Below, in pieces: positions 26,308 through 35,863 of a DNA stretch of 64,000 bases. Source of the DNA: Streptomyces sp. NRRL S-1022 (GTDB lineage: Bacteria > Actinomycetota > Actinomycetes > Streptomycetales > Streptomycetaceae); contig NZ_JOIU01000006.1 in NCBI RefSeq assembly GCF_000720135.1, positions 196,526 to 260,525 of the forward strand. Reading direction: 5' to 3'. The notes below the pieces were generated by a model. The model made no database searches. It was not told the origin of the DNA and was given only the letters and a program-made list of their open reading frames with translations. The position numbers and the translations under genes are program-made. The first letter of the stretch is position 1, and each line of letters begins with the position of its first letter.

Positions 26308-28485
26308 TCAGCTGCCGGCGCAGTGCGGTGCGGGTGTGCCGGCGCTGCCGTCGGCGGTGAAGCCGAACGAGGCGGTGGCGCCCGGCGCCAGGGAGCCGTT
26401 GAAGGCGGCGTTGCGGACCGTGACCCGGCCGTCGGCCGTGCCGAGCGAGCCGTTCCAGAGGCTGTTGATGCGGGAGCCGCCCAGCTCCCAGTCCACGGAC
26501 CAGCCCGTCAGCGCGACGGAACCGGTGTTCTCGACGGTGACCTCCGCCTGGTGACCGCCCGGCCAGGAGGAGGTGGTGCGCATCCGCGCGGTGCACGTCC
26601 CGGGCGCCGGTGCGGGACCGGTGCCGGAGTACGTCAGCCCGTACCCGTACGGGAAGAGCGGGTCCTTGCCGTCACCGTCGTTGACGGGTTCCTGGGCGGA
26701 CGTCCTCGGCCAGCTCACCGGCAGTCTGCCGGTGGGGGCGTGGTCGCCGAACAGGACGTCGGACACGCCGCCGCCCTCGGTCCCGGGCAGCCACGCGGCC
26801 AGCAGCGCCTTCCAGTCGGGCAGTCGGGCGGAGACGTCCAGCGGACGGCCGGAGACCAGGACCACGACGACCGGCACGCCGCTCGCCTTCAGCCGGGCGA
26901 GGGTGCTCAAGTCCTCCTGGTCCAGCCCGAGGCCGCCCGGCCGGTCGCCGCGGCCCTCGGCGTACGGGGTCTCGCCGACAACGGCGACGGCGGCCCGGTA
27001 GCTGGAGTCGACGCCGTTGCCGTAGCGGTCGTAGGTGACCCGGGAGGGGTCGGTGACGGCGGCCCGGATGCCCTGGAGGATCGTGGTGCCGTCGGTGACG
27101 GGGCCGCTGCGGCCCTGCCAGCCGACGGTCCAGCCGCCGCTCTGGTTGCCGATGTCGTCGGCGGACTTGCCGGCCACGAACAGCTTGGCCGACTTCGGCA
27201 GGGGCAGCACGCCGCCGTCGTTCTTCAGCAGCACCTGCGAGGCGCGTACCGCCTGCCTGGCCAGCTCCCGGTGCGCGGCCGAGCCGACCGTGGCGGTGTA
27301 CGAGCGGTCGGTCAACGGATGCTCGAACAGACCCAGTTGGAACTTCTTGGTGAGGATGCGCCGGTTGGCGTCGTCGATCCGGGACACGGCGATGCGGCCG
27401 GCGGTGACCTCGCCGCGCAGCAGCGTGAGGAACTTCTTGTAGTCGTGCGGGACCATCACCATGTCGACGCCCGCGTCGACCGCCGTACGGATCTCGGCGC
27501 CGGTGAAACCGCTCCGACCGTCGAGCTGGTCGACCGCCGCCCAGTCGGACACCACGAACCCGGTGAAGCCGAGTTCGCCCTTGAGCACGTCGGTCACGAG
27601 GTACCGGTCGGCGTGCGACCGCACACCGTTCCAGCTGCTGTACGACAGCATCACCGCGCCCACACCGCGCCGCACCGCCTCTTTGAACGGCGGCAGGTGG
27701 ACGGCGCGCAACTCGGCCTCGGACACCTTGGTGTCGCCCTGGTCGACGCCGCCGGCGGTGCCGCCGTCGCCGAGGTAGTGCTTGGCGGTGGCGAGCACGG
27801 ACGCGGGCCCGGCGCCCAGTGCGTCGCCCTGGAGCCCGGTGATGAACGTCGTCAGGGCGGAGGGCAGTTCGGGCGTCTCGCCGTACGACTCGTAGGTACG
27901 GCCCCACCGGTCGTCGCGGGCCACGCACAGGCACGGCGCGAAGTCCCAGTCGATGCCGGTGCCCGACACCTCCTCGGCCACCGCCCGCCCGATCCGCTGG
28001 ACGAGCGCGGGGTCCCGGGTGGCGCCCAGAGCGATGTCGTGCGGGAACAGGGTGGCTCCGCGCACCGCGTTGTGCCCGTGCACGGCGTCGATGCCGTAGA
28101 TCACCGGGATGCCGAGCGGGGTGGCCAGCGCGGTGCGCTGCAGGGAGTCGTAGGTGTCGGCCCAGGTCTGCGCGTTGTTGGGGCTGACGGTCGAGTCGCC
28201 GCCGGAGAGTACGGATCCGATGCGGTAGGCGGCGAGGTCGGACTGCGGGACGAGGGCGTCCTTCTCGATCTGGGTCATCTGGCCGAGCTTGTCGTCCAGG
28301 CTCATGCGGGACAGCAGGTCGGTGACCCGGTCCGGCACGGGTAAGGACGCGTCCTGGTAGGGCAGGAGCGCGGCCGGTGCGACGGCGGGCTCCGGTGCGG
28401 CTGCGGCCGGCGCGGTGAGGGCCAGGGCCGCGGCGCACACGGCCAGGGCCGTCACCGGGCTGCGGCGGGCGAGCAGGAGGCTCAT
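26308..28485 (-). CDS. Secreted GH3 beta-glucosidase with C-terminal CBM2
   Basis: A 725-residue exported GH3 enzyme that hydrolyses cello-oligosaccharides. After a signal peptide (VCAAALALTAPAAAA) come IDAVHGHNAV, DFAPCLCVARDDRWGRTYES and KHYLGDGGT. The nucleophile is Asp314 in GFVVSDWAAVDQ. The second GH3 domain includes RASQVLLKNDGGVLPLP. Residues about 628-725 are a CBM2 (CTARMRTTSSWPGGHQAEVT to PAPHCAGS). A CBM2 on a GH3 protein is uncommon and suggests action at the insoluble surface. It is the second gene of the operon. Confidence 0.93.
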   Translation of the reverse strand: MSLLLARRSPVTALAVCAAALALTAPAAAAPEPAVAPAALLPYQDASLPVPDRVTDLLSRMSLDDKLGQMTQIEKDALVPQSDLAAYRIGSVLSGGDSTVSPNNAQTWADTYDSLQRTALATPLGIPVIYGIDAVHGHNAVRGATLFPHDIALGATRDPALVQRIGRAVAEEVSGTGIDWDFAPCLCVARDDRWGRTYESYGETPELPSALTTFITGLQGDALGAGPASVLATAKHYLGDGGTAGGVDQGDTKVSEAELRAVHLPPFKEAVRRGVGAVMLSYSSWNGVRSHADRYLVTDVLKGELGFTGFVVSDWAAVDQLDGRSGFTGAEIRTAVDAGVDMVMVPHDYKKFLTLLRGEVTAGRIAVSRIDDANRRILTKKFQLGLFEHPLTDRSYTATVGSAAHRELARQAVRASQVLLKNDGGVLPLPKSAKLFVAGKSADDIGNQSGGWTVGWQGRSGPVTDGTTILQGIRAAVTDPSRVTYDRYGNGVDSSYRAAVAVVGETPYAEGRGDRPGGLGLDQEDLSTLARLKASGVPVVVVLVSGRPLDVSARLPDWKALLAAWLPGTEGGGVSDVLFGDHAPTGRLPVSWPRTSAQEPVNDGDGKDPLFPYGYGLTYSGTGPAPAPGTCTARMRTTSSWPGGHQAEVTVENTGSVALTGWSVDWELGGSRINSLWNGSLGTADGRVTVRNAAFNGSLAPGATASFGFTADGSAGTPAPHCAGS

Positions 28486-28538
28486 GGGGGCGGGCCTTTC
28501 CTGGAGCGGTCCGGGAGCGGGGCGGCGCTGGGGTGGAG

Positions 28539-28581
28539 CCGGGACCCGCCCGATCGGCGGGGCGGGACGAGCGGGTCCCGG
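28539..28581 (-). other. Intra-operon hairpin between GH12 and GH3 genes
   Basis: CCGGGACCCGC and its complement GCGGGTCCCGG give an 11-bp stem. The 21-base loop between them can fold again (CGCCCGA/TCGGCGG). It falls in the 106-base gap just after the GH12 stop. It could attenuate transcription into the downstream genes or protect the GH12 message. Confidence 0.5.
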
Positions 28582-28591
28582 AGCGGGTGGG

Positions 28592-29707
28592 TCACGCGGT
28601 GGCGCAGGCGCCGCCGTTCAGGCTGAAACCGGACGGCTTGGCGAAGGTGCCGCCATAGCTGCCCTGGAACCCGAAGGACACCTGGCCGCCGGGCGCGATC
28701 TGTGCGTTGTAGGCGAGGTTGCTCGCGGTGACCGCCCCCGAGGACGGCGTCACGCCGGCGCCCCAGGCACCGCTGATCTGCTGCCCCGCGGGCAGCGTGA
28801 ACGCCAGCTTCCAGCCGCTGACGGGGGAGGAGCCGGTGTTGGTGACGGTGACGTCGGCGCTGAAACCGCCCTGCCAGACGTTCGTCGCGTACGCCACCTT
28901 GCAGGCCGCCGTGCCGCCGGAGCCGCCGCCGGTCTCGACCGTGGAGGAGAACGAGGTCACGGCCAGACCGGCGCCGTTCTGCCAGGGCTCGAACCCGGCC
29001 TGCACGCTGGTCAGGTACCAGCTGTCCTGCGCCAGACCCCGCGAGACGGCCTGCCGGACGAAGTCCATGACGTCGAAGCTCCAGCTGCTGATCGCCGACG
29101 GCGCGACGAAGGACAGGACGTCGTTGGAGCCGTTGTTGCCGGACCACACCTGCCACGGGCGGCCGGCGACGGTGGCGGTGCCGACCTGCGAGCCCACGGG
29201 CTGGACGGGGCCGACCTTGTTGAACCAGATCATGATCTCGGTCCGGTTGACGCCGTCGGTGCGGGGCGTGGGGTCGAGCCAGATGTCGTACGCGGCGTCG
29301 TACACCGCGTTGCTCACATAGGTGTACGAGATGCCGGTCGGCGCGCCGGAGATGGTGCTGAGCCGGGCCGGGAGCTTCGTCCCGGGCGAGCAGTTGGTGT
29401 AGTGGCAGCCGTTGAAGACGGACGGGTAGGACTTCGGGGCGCCGTTCGTCGGTACGGAGCCGTCGGCCTGGGTGACGCGGAATCCCGAGTCGGTGGCGGT
29501 GACGCACTGCGTGTCGCTGGTGCCCCAGCGGTTGTTCTGGACGACGTAGCGGCCCTGGATCGTCGTCGACCCGTACTGTTCGCAGATCGTGGTGTCGGCC
29601 TGGGCCGGCGGAGCGACGCTCAGCAGCGCCGCCACGGCGGCGAGTGCGGTGAGCAGCGCGCCCAACAGGCCGCGCCTTCCACGGACATGGTGCTTGGACG
29701 GTCGCAT
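28592..29707 (-). CDS. Secreted GH12 endoglucanase with C-terminal CBM2
   Basis: A 371-residue secreted endo-1,4-beta-glucanase. The signal peptide ends at APPAQA. The GH12 catalytic domain (about 37-260) shows the nucleophile region RTEIMIWFN, with its Glu, and the acid/base region QAGFEPWQNG. A Gly-Ser linker then joins a CBM2 (CKVAYATNVWQGGFSADV to GGACATA). ATG 29707 was chosen because it gives a complete Arg-rich signal peptide. The frame stays open upstream, but there it runs through the CebR-type boxes. It is the promoter-proximal gene of the cellulase operon. Confidence 0.94.
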   Translation of the reverse strand: MRPSKHHVRGRRGLLGALLTALAAVAALLSVAPPAQADTTICEQYGSTTIQGRYVVQNNRWGTSDTQCVTATDSGFRVTQADGSVPTNGAPKSYPSVFNGCHYTNCSPGTKLPARLSTISGAPTGISYTYVSNAVYDAAYDIWLDPTPRTDGVNRTEIMIWFNKVGPVQPVGSQVGTATVAGRPWQVWSGNNGSNDVLSFVAPSAISSWSFDVMDFVRQAVSRGLAQDSWYLTSVQAGFEPWQNGAGLAVTSFSSTVETGGGSGGTAACKVAYATNVWQGGFSADVTVTNTGSSPVSGWKLAFTLPAGQQISGAWGAGVTPSSGAVTASNLAYNAQIAPGGQVSFGFQGSYGGTFAKPSGFSLNGGACATA

Positions 29708-29739
29708 GCGGGTCCTCTCACATGACGGTGGGGGCAGTA

Positions 29740-29753
29740 CAGGAGCGCTCCCA
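29740..29753. promoter_or_regulatory. CebR-type operator, one mismatch
   Basis: CAGGAGCGCTCCCA matches the Streptomyces cellulose operator TGGGAGCGCTCCCA at all but the first two bases. It lies 33 bases upstream of the GH12 start codon. Confidence 0.75.
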
Positions 29754-29765
29754 TCGGTGTGTGGA

Positions 29766-29779
29766 TGGGAGCGCTCCCA
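29766..29779. promoter_or_regulatory. Perfect CebR-type operator
   Basis: TGGGAGCGCTCCCA is the exact 14-bp palindrome bound by the LacI-family repressor CebR, which is released by cellobiose, in several Streptomyces species. It lies 26 bases from the first copy, centre to centre. Repression of the whole GH12-GH3-GH6-AA10 unit in the absence of cello-oligosaccharides is the expected outcome. No cebR gene is in the window. Confidence 0.88.
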
Positions 29780-29903
29780 TACCCTCCGTTGGGCAGGGAC
29801 TGTAGGGACTGCCCATGTTCCTGACAAGACCGACGGCGAGGTGAGTATCGAAGAGCGTTCGAAGCCGCAGGTCGGAGGGGGAGGCGTGAACGAGACCGGG
29901 TTT

Positions 29904-29919
29904 TTTGGAGCGCTCCCGA
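29904..29919. promoter_or_regulatory. Third, weaker CebR-like palindrome
   Basis: The core GGAGCGCTCC (29907-29916) recurs about 140 bases upstream of the perfect site, with TT on the left and CGAA on the right. It could allow looping by a dimer of dimers. The flanks are poorer than in the other two sites. Confidence 0.5.
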
Positions 29920-29960
29920 AACATTCGGCCGCGGCCGTCACGCCCGTGCCGCGGGGGCTG

Positions 29961-32747
29961 TCACAGTCCCAGGGCGCCGAGCAGGGCCGACGGGTCCGGT
30001 TCGGAGGCGGTGTCCAGATTCTGCTCGGTCCAGATGACCTTGCCCCGGGGGGCGTAGCGGGTGCCCCACATGTCCGCGAACTGCGAGACCAGGAACAGCC
30101 CCCGGCCTCCCTCGTCGGTGGTGGCGGCGCGCCGCAGCCGGGGCGAGGTGTTGCTGCCGTCCGACACCTCGCAGACCAGGGTGCGGCCCAGCAGCAGCCT
30201 GACCCGCACGGGCGGCGCGCCGTAGCGGATCGCGTTGGTGAGCAGTTCGCTCAGGATCAGTTCCGTGGCGAAGGCCACCCCCTCCAGACCCCAGTCGGCG
30301 AGTCGCCGGCTCACCTCCCTGCGCACCCGGGACACGGCCTCGGCGTCGAACGGGACGTCCCAGGTCGCGACGGACGAGGGGGCGAGCAGCCGGGTCCGGG
30401 CGACCAGCAGCGCCACGTCGTCGCTGGGGTGCCCGGGCAGCATCGTGTCCACCAGGGCGCGGCAGGTCTCCTCCGGTGTCAGATCCGCGTGGCCGACGGC
30501 CGAGGAGAGCAGCTCCAGGCCCTCGTCGATGTCCCGTCCGCGGTTCTCGACCAGGCCGTCGGTGAACAGCACCAGCCGGCTGCCCTCGGGCAGGTCCAGC
30601 TCCCCGGCCTCGAAGGGGTGGCCGCCGACCCCCAGGGGCGGTGACAGGGGAAGGTCGGGGAAGCTCACCCTGCCCTGCGGGTCCACCACGGCCGGCGCGA
30701 GGTGCCCGGCGCGGGAGAGGGTGCAGTGCCCGCCGACCGGGTCGTAGATGGCGTACAGGCAGGTGGCCCCGGTGAGCGGCACCCGGTCGTCGTCGCCGGG
30801 TCCGCCCTGGGTGTCCAGCCGGGTCACCATCTCGTCGAGGTGTCCGAGCAGTTCGTCCGGGGCCAGGTCGAGCGAGGAGAAGTTCAGCACGGCCGTGCGC
30901 AGCCGGCCCATGGTCACCGCGGCCTGCAGCCCGTGCCCCACGATGTCCCCGACGACCAGCGCGACCCGGAAGCCGGGCAGCGGGATGACGTCGAACCAGT
31001 CGCCGCCGACGCCGGACCGCGCCGGCAGGTAGCGCGAGGCGATTTCCAGCGCCCCCTGCTCCGGCAGGCCCAGCGGCAGCAGGTTCCGTTGCAGCGTCAT
31101 GGCCAGGGCGTGCTCGCGGGAGTAGCGGCGCGCGTTGTCGATCGCCACGGCGGCCCGGGCCACCAGCTCCTCGACCACGGCGACGTCCTCCTGCTCGAAC
31201 CGGGGAGAGTCCGCGCCACGCCAGAAGTTGACCATCCCGAGGACCACCCCGCGTGCCCGCAGCGGCACCGTGATCAGCGAGCGGATGCCGTAGTCCAGTG
31301 CCTGCAGCGCCCCCTCGGGGTCCTGGGCCCGCCAGTCCTCGGCGCTGTGCAGCTCGGGCACCAGGACGGCCCTGCCCTGGCGCAGGGCCGAGGTCATCGG
31401 CGTGTCGGCCATCACGAACCGGATCACGTCGCCCACCGGCTGGAGCGGGTGCCCGGTCCGCGAGGCGCGCAGCGCGGTACGGCGCATCTGGCGCACGGCG
31501 CTCGTGGGTTCCTGGCCGTGCAGCACCGAGTCGAGGAGTTCCACGGTGACGAAGTCGGCCATCCGGGGGACCGCCACCTCGGTCAGCTCCTCCGCCGTAC
31601 GCCGTACGTCCAGGGTGGTGCCGATCCGCATGCCCGCCTCGTACAGGAAGGACAGCCGGCCCCGCGCCACCTCCGCCTGCCCGGACAGGGCCCGCAGGTC
31701 CGTGGTGTCCCGCAAGGTGGCGACCAGCCCCTGGGCGCCGCCGTACGGGGCGGTGGGCCGGATGTTCACCGCGAGCAGCCGGTCCCCGGCCGGGATGACC
31801 TCGTCGGTCGTGGGCTCCTGCGACTCCAGCAGCCGCACGAGCCGCGGCGCCAGCCCCAGCTCCGACACCTGCCGCCGGTCGGCGTCCTGAGGCAGGTCCA
31901 GCAGCCGGTGCGCCTCGTCGTTGGCGAGCAGCACGCACCCCTCGCCGTCGAGGATCAGCACGCCCTCGCGCACCGCGTGCAGCACGGCGTCGTGGTGTTC
32001 GTACATCCGGGTCATCTCGGCGGGGCCGAGTCCGTGGGTCTGCCGCAGCAGGCGCCGGCTGACCAGGGCCGCGCCGCCGGTCGCCAGCACGAGTGCCCCC
32101 GCCGCCGCGCCGAACAGCATCGGCAGCTGCCGGTTCAGCAGGTGGCTCACGTTGGCGTACTGGATCCCGGCGGTGACCATGCCGATCACGCGCCTGCTGG
32201 CATCCGTCACGGGTACGACCGCGCGCACGGCGTCGGTGGGCTCCCCGTGGAACGTCTCGGTGAACGTCTCGCCGGCGGCGGCCCGGCCGACGCCCTCGGC
32301 CTTCGTGCCGATCAGCGAGGGGACGGTGTCGGCGAGCCGGATCCCGTGTTTGTCCAGGACGCTGATGAAGTCGACCCGGGAGCCCTTCTGCGCCTGGTCG
32401 GCCGCCGCCTGGAGCCGGGCCGTCGGGTGCGGCGACTGCAGCGCGAGCGCCGTTCCGGGCGCGTGCGCGAACGCCTCCGCCGCGGCGAGGGAACGATCCT
32501 CCGCGCTGCGCTCGGCGTCGTAGCGCCCCTGCACGACGAGGGCGGCGGCCGCCACCGCTACCAGCAGCAGCATGATCAGTGCCTGCAGCAGGAAGACCTG
32601 GGCGGCGAGCGTGCGGACGCTCAGGGACGACGACAGGCGGCGTCCGCGTGACGGCCAGGGCCTGCGACTACGGGACCGGTCGGACGGCCCACGTGTGCCG
32701 GGCGGTGGCGCCGGGCTCGCCCATGGCCAGCGGGAACGTCCGCTCAT
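29961..32747 (-). CDS. Membrane-bound sensor phosphatase: sensor-PAS-GAF-SpoIIE(PP2C)-HATPase
   Basis: A 928-residue signalling protein. TM1 (about 49-73) and TM2 (about 209-231) flank an extracellular Cache-like sensor region (VDFISVLDKHGIRLADT, IGTKAEG) of the type seen in DcuS/CitA kinases. Then come PAS (about 250-350), GAF (about 365-540), a PP2C/SpoIIE phosphatase (SGVGGDWFDVIPL, VVGDIVGHG, LVLFTDGLVE) and a C-terminal RsbW-like ATPase (ELILSELLTNAIRYG, DEGGRGLFLVSQFADMWGT). Such proteins dephosphorylate anti-anti-sigma factors and may also inhibit a sigma factor. It is divergent from a second phosphatase gene. ATG 32747 is almost touching its GGGAG, so the true start may lie a little downstream. 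Confidence 0.92.
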   Translation of the reverse strand: MSGRSRWPWASPAPPPGTRGPSDRSRSRRPWPSRGRRLSSSLSVRTLAAQVFLLQALIMLLLVAVAAAALVVQGRYDAERSAEDRSLAAAEAFAHAPGTALALQSPHPTARLQAAADQAQKGSRVDFISVLDKHGIRLADTVPSLIGTKAEGVGRAAAGETFTETFHGEPTDAVRAVVPVTDASRRVIGMVTAGIQYANVSHLLNRQLPMLFGAAAGALVLATGGAALVSRRLLRQTHGLGPAEMTRMYEHHDAVLHAVREGVLILDGEGCVLLANDEAHRLLDLPQDADRRQVSELGLAPRLVRLLESQEPTTDEVIPAGDRLLAVNIRPTAPYGGAQGLVATLRDTTDLRALSGQAEVARGRLSFLYEAGMRIGTTLDVRRTAEELTEVAVPRMADFVTVELLDSVLHGQEPTSAVRQMRRTALRASRTGHPLQPVGDVIRFVMADTPMTSALRQGRAVLVPELHSAEDWRAQDPEGALQALDYGIRSLITVPLRARGVVLGMVNFWRGADSPRFEQEDVAVVEELVARAAVAIDNARRYSREHALAMTLQRNLLPLGLPEQGALEIASRYLPARSGVGGDWFDVIPLPGFRVALVVGDIVGHGLQAAVTMGRLRTAVLNFSSLDLAPDELLGHLDEMVTRLDTQGGPGDDDRVPLTGATCLYAIYDPVGGHCTLSRAGHLAPAVVDPQGRVSFPDLPLSPPLGVGGHPFEAGELDLPEGSRLVLFTDGLVENRGRDIDEGLELLSSAVGHADLTPEETCRALVDTMLPGHPSDDVALLVARTRLLAPSSVATWDVPFDAEAVSRVRREVSRRLADWGLEGVAFATELILSELLTNAIRYGAPPVRVRLLLGRTLVCEVSDGSNTSPRLRRAATTDEGGRGLFLVSQFADMWGTRYAPRGKVIWTEQNLDTASEPDPSALLGALGL

Positions 32748-32960
32748 CTCCCTTTTCTAGCACTGGAACTCCGTGACCGGCGACCGGTGTGTCCGCCGCC
32801 GGCCGCGGCGCGGGCACGGCGACCGGGCCGGCCCCTGCGCCACCGGCCACGGGGCCCGCGCCGCGGCCGGGAACACTCCGTTGAGTGGAGCAATCCGGGC
32901 GCGCCGCGGCCCGGCGGACCAGGCTGGGAGTCTTGTCGAGTTCCTGTGACAGGAGTCCGT

Positions 32961-34157
32961 GTGCGCAGCCCACGTATGCCGAGACCTGGACATACCGGCC
33001 GGGAGTCGGAGGACGGTGCCGGCGTGCGGACCCGGTTGTCGGCGCCCCCGGCGTGGATGCGGTGGCTTCCGGCGCTGTACGTCGCGGTCCTCCTGGTGCT
33101 GGAGCCCGCGACGCCCGTTCAGTGGCCGGTGAGCTTCGTGCTGATCGCCCTGCCGCTCGTGGCCGCCTTCGCCCACGGCCCGGTCGTCGTCGGCGGTGCC
33201 ACCGTGTTCGCCGTCGTCCTGGAAGCGGTGCTGGCCGGCACCCCGTGCTGCGCGGGCCGCGAGGTCGGCTACCTGTGGGACCGCCACTACGTGGCCGCCT
33301 ACATCTGCACCGGCCTGGTCGGCGTCCTCGGCATGATCCTGGCCGCGCACCGCGTCCGCCGCGAGCGCACGCTGGCCGACGTACGCTTCGTCGCCGACAT
33401 CGCCCAGCGGGTCCTGCTCCGGCCCGTGCCGCACCACATCGGCAGCCTCCGCCTGGAGAGCCTCTACCGGTCCGCCGCCGCGGAGGCACGCATCGGCGGC
33501 GACCTGTACGAGGCCGTCCCCACCCGGTACGGCGTCCGGCTGCTCATCGGCGACGTCCGGGGCAAGGGGCTGCTCGCGGTGGAGACGGCCGCGGCCCTGC
33601 TCGGCGCGTTCCGCGAGGCCGCCCACGACGAACCCGCACTGCCCGACCTGGCCGACCGGGTGGAGACCAGCATGAACCGCAGGGCGATGCTGCTGGGCGG
33701 GGGCGAGGTCGGCGAACGGTTCGTCACCGCCGTCTTCGCCGAGATCGCCGCGCAGGAGCCGGTGATCCGCTTCGTCAACTGCGGTCACCCGCCGCCGGTG
33801 CGGATCCGGTGCGGGCAGGTGCGGGAACTGGACAGCGGCCGTTCGGCTCCGCCGCTCAACCTCGGCATGCTGGTCGGGGAGCCGTACCACGTGGACACCT
33901 ACTCGTTCCGGCCCGGCGACCTGCTCCTGCTGTACACGGACGGCATCACGGAGACCCGCGACGCCGCCGGCACCTTCTACCCGCTGCTCCAGCGCCTGCG
34001 TTCCTGGGGCAGCCTGCCGCCCCGGGAGCTCCTGGAGCGGCTCCACCACGACCTGCTGGACCACAGCGGCGACCGGCTGCAGGACGACATCGCGGCGCTC
34101 GCCGTGTGCCTGCCCGCCGCGCAGCCGTCCCTGCCGCCGCTGTCACCGGCCGGCTGA
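32961..34157 (+). CDS. Membrane-anchored PP2C/SpoIIE-type phosphatase
   Basis: A 398-residue protein with three or four membrane segments in the first 140 residues (WLPALYVAVLLVLEP, VSFVLIALPLVAAFA, VVVGGATVFAVVLEAVL, YICTGLVGVLGMILAA). A cytoplasmic PP2C domain follows, with ARIGGDLYEAVPT, IGDVRGKGL and LLLYTDGITETRD. There is no added sensor domain. The start is GTG 32961, six bases after AGGAG. The cellular target is probably a phosphorylated STAS protein. The divergent arrangement with the larger phosphatase suggests shared regulation from the 213-base gap. Confidence 0.9.
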   Translation: MRSPRMPRPGHTGRESEDGAGVRTRLSAPPAWMRWLPALYVAVLLVLEPATPVQWPVSFVLIALPLVAAFAHGPVVVGGATVFAVVLEAVLAGTPCCAGREVGYLWDRHYVAAYICTGLVGVLGMILAAHRVRRERTLADVRFVADIAQRVLLRPVPHHIGSLRLESLYRSAAAEARIGGDLYEAVPTRYGVRLLIGDVRGKGLLAVETAAALLGAFREAAHDEPALPDLADRVETSMNRRAMLLGGGEVGERFVTAVFAEIAAQEPVIRFVNCGHPPPVRIRCGQVRELDSGRSAPPLNLGMLVGEPYHVDTYSFRPGDLLLLYTDGITETRDAAGTFYPLLQRLRSWGSLPPRELLERLHHDLLDHSGDRLQDDIAALAVCLPAAQPSLPPLSPAG

Positions 34158-34196
34158 GCGCGGCGCGGCGGGGCTCCGCAAGCGCCTCCGGCCGGC

Positions 34197-34997
34197 TCAG
34201 AAGGCCGTGTGGGCGAACCAGCGGTCGAGGACCGCGGTCTCCCCCGAGACGTCGAAAGCCGCCTCCTGGTACGACCGCCGTCCGTAGAGCAGCAGCAGGA
34301 GATCCGCCGCGGCACCAACCACCGCCACGGTGGGCGGCTGCGGCGCGGGGCCGCCGCCGGTGAGCGGCAGCAGCCGGAACCCGTCCGGGTCCAGCCGCAC
34401 CCGCCACTCCTCGCCGGTGCCGGCGCACCGGAACGCGACGGTCTCGCCGTCGCCGCGCAGCTTCGTCACCCCGGGAGCGAACAGTCCCGCGTAGGGGAGG
34501 TTGACCAGGAACTCGTCCACCGCGTCAGCCGCGAGGTTCGGGTCGACGTCCGACTCCCGGCCCACGGCCTGCTCCGCGTCCACCCGGTGCACCAGCGTCT
34601 CGCAGAGCATCCGGCGGGCCCAGAACCGCGCATGCTGGTCCTCGCCCCACGCCCACATCGCCGCGCCGGGATCCGTGTCCCGTAGCACGGCCGCCACCCT
34701 GGGCACTCCCGCCGCCACCCAGTCGGCGAGGTCCCGCTCGTGCTCGGGCAGCCCCAGCTCCACCTCACGGCTGCGCGGCGGCTCCTGCACCCGCCGGGTG
34801 AGCAGGGCGCTGAACCAGCGCTGCACCGCTCCCACGTGCCGGGTCAGCTCGGCCAGCGTCCAGTCGGGGCAGGAGGGCACGGCGCCCGCGGGATCGGCGC
34901 CGCGCACCGCCTCGGCGAACCGGTGGGTCTCCCGCTCGATCGCCTCGCGATAGGTGTCGTACGGCAGGGGATGCCCCGCCCCGCTCGTCGTTGCCAT
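34197..34997 (-). CDS. Maleylpyruvate-isomerase/DinB-like (MDMPI, TIGR03083-type) protein
   Basis: A 266-residue protein. The N-terminal helical bundle (EAIERETHRFAEAV, CPDWTLAELTRHVG, RMLCETLVHRVDAEQA) is the metal-binding MDMPI_N fold, and the C-terminal domain is the usual companion. The three His/Glu positions expected to bind metal (His in RHVG, Glu and His in ETLVHR) are present. Members include mycothiol-dependent enzymes, but most Streptomyces copies have no known substrate. ATG 34997 is chosen because the family starts close to the first helix. Confidence 0.82.
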   Translation of the reverse strand: MATTSGAGHPLPYDTYREAIERETHRFAEAVRGADPAGAVPSCPDWTLAELTRHVGAVQRWFSALLTRRVQEPPRSREVELGLPEHERDLADWVAAGVPRVAAVLRDTDPGAAMWAWGEDQHARFWARRMLCETLVHRVDAEQAVGRESDVDPNLAADAVDEFLVNLPYAGLFAPGVTKLRGDGETVAFRCAGTGEEWRVRLDPDGFRLLPLTGGGPAPQPPTVAVVGAAADLLLLLYGRRSYQEAAFDVSGETAVLDRWFAHTAF

Positions 34998-35101
34998 CTG
35001 CTGCCGCCGTTCTGTCCTGGGCACGGGTGCCGCTTCGCTGGTCGCGCTCAGTGTGGCTGCTGGAGTCCACTCGAAGGCAAGCCGGGGCGGCCCGCGGCCG
35101 G

Positions 35102-35863
35102 TCAGCGCACCCGCGCCACTGCCGCGTAGATGCCGCTGCCCTCCGGCTCGGTGTCCGGATCCGGCGTGCCCCACTCCGTGGCGGTCACCAGGCCGGGCGG
35201 GACGAGATCCATGCCGTCGAAGAAGCGCGCCACCTCCGCGCGGGACCGGAAACCGAGTTCGATACCGCCCTTGGCGTACTCGGCGGTGACCTGCGCGGCG
35301 AGTTCCGGATAGAGGTCGGACGCGGCGTGGGACAGCACCAGGTGGCTGCCCGCGGGCAGGGTGGCGACCAGGTTGCGGACGATCCCGTGGGCGTCCTGCT
35401 CGTCGGTGATGAAGTGCATCAGCGCGATCAGCGACAACGCGATGGGGCGGTCGAAATCCAGCACCTGCCGGGCGTGCCGCACGATGGACTCCGGCTCCCG
35501 CACGTCGGCCTGGATGTAGTCCGTGACGCCCTCGGTGCCGCTGATCAGCAGCGCCTCGGCATGGCGCAGGACGATCGGGTCGTTGTCGGTGTAGACCACC
35601 TTCGCCGACGGCGCGATGTCCTGGACGATCTGGTGCAGGTTGGGCGGGGTGGGGATGCCCGTGCCGATGTCCAGGAACTGGTCGATGCCCTGCGCGGCGA
35701 GCCAGGCGGCGGCCCGGTGCATGAACTGACGGTTCTGCCGCGCCGCGTCCTTCGCCTCGGCCGGCAGCCGTTCGCCCACGGCCTCGTCGACCGGATAGTT
35801 GTCCTTGCCGCCCAGCAGCCAGTCGTAGACCCGCGCGGGATGCGCCTTGCTGGTGTCGATCAT
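35102..35863 (-). CDS. SAM-dependent methyltransferase, DUF574 / Methyltransf_19 family
   Basis: A 253-residue protein of an actinobacterial family usually present in many copies. The N-terminal family tag PARVYDWLLGGKDNYPVD is followed by the SAM loop FLDIGTGIPT and the acidic position VVYTDNDPIV. Function is unknown for nearly all members. The start is ATG 35863, six bases after GGAG. It is separated by about 100 bases from the MDMPI gene and is probably independent. Confidence 0.88.
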   Translation of the reverse strand: MIDTSKAHPARVYDWLLGGKDNYPVDEAVGERLPAEAKDAARQNRQFMHRAAAWLAAQGIDQFLDIGTGIPTPPNLHQIVQDIAPSAKVVYTDNDPIVLRHAEALLISGTEGVTDYIQADVREPESIVRHARQVLDFDRPIALSLIALMHFITDEQDAHGIVRNLVATLPAGSHLVLSHAASDLYPELAAQVTAEYAKGGIELGFRSRAEVARFFDGMDLVPPGLVTATEWGTPDPDTEPEGSGIYAAVARVR

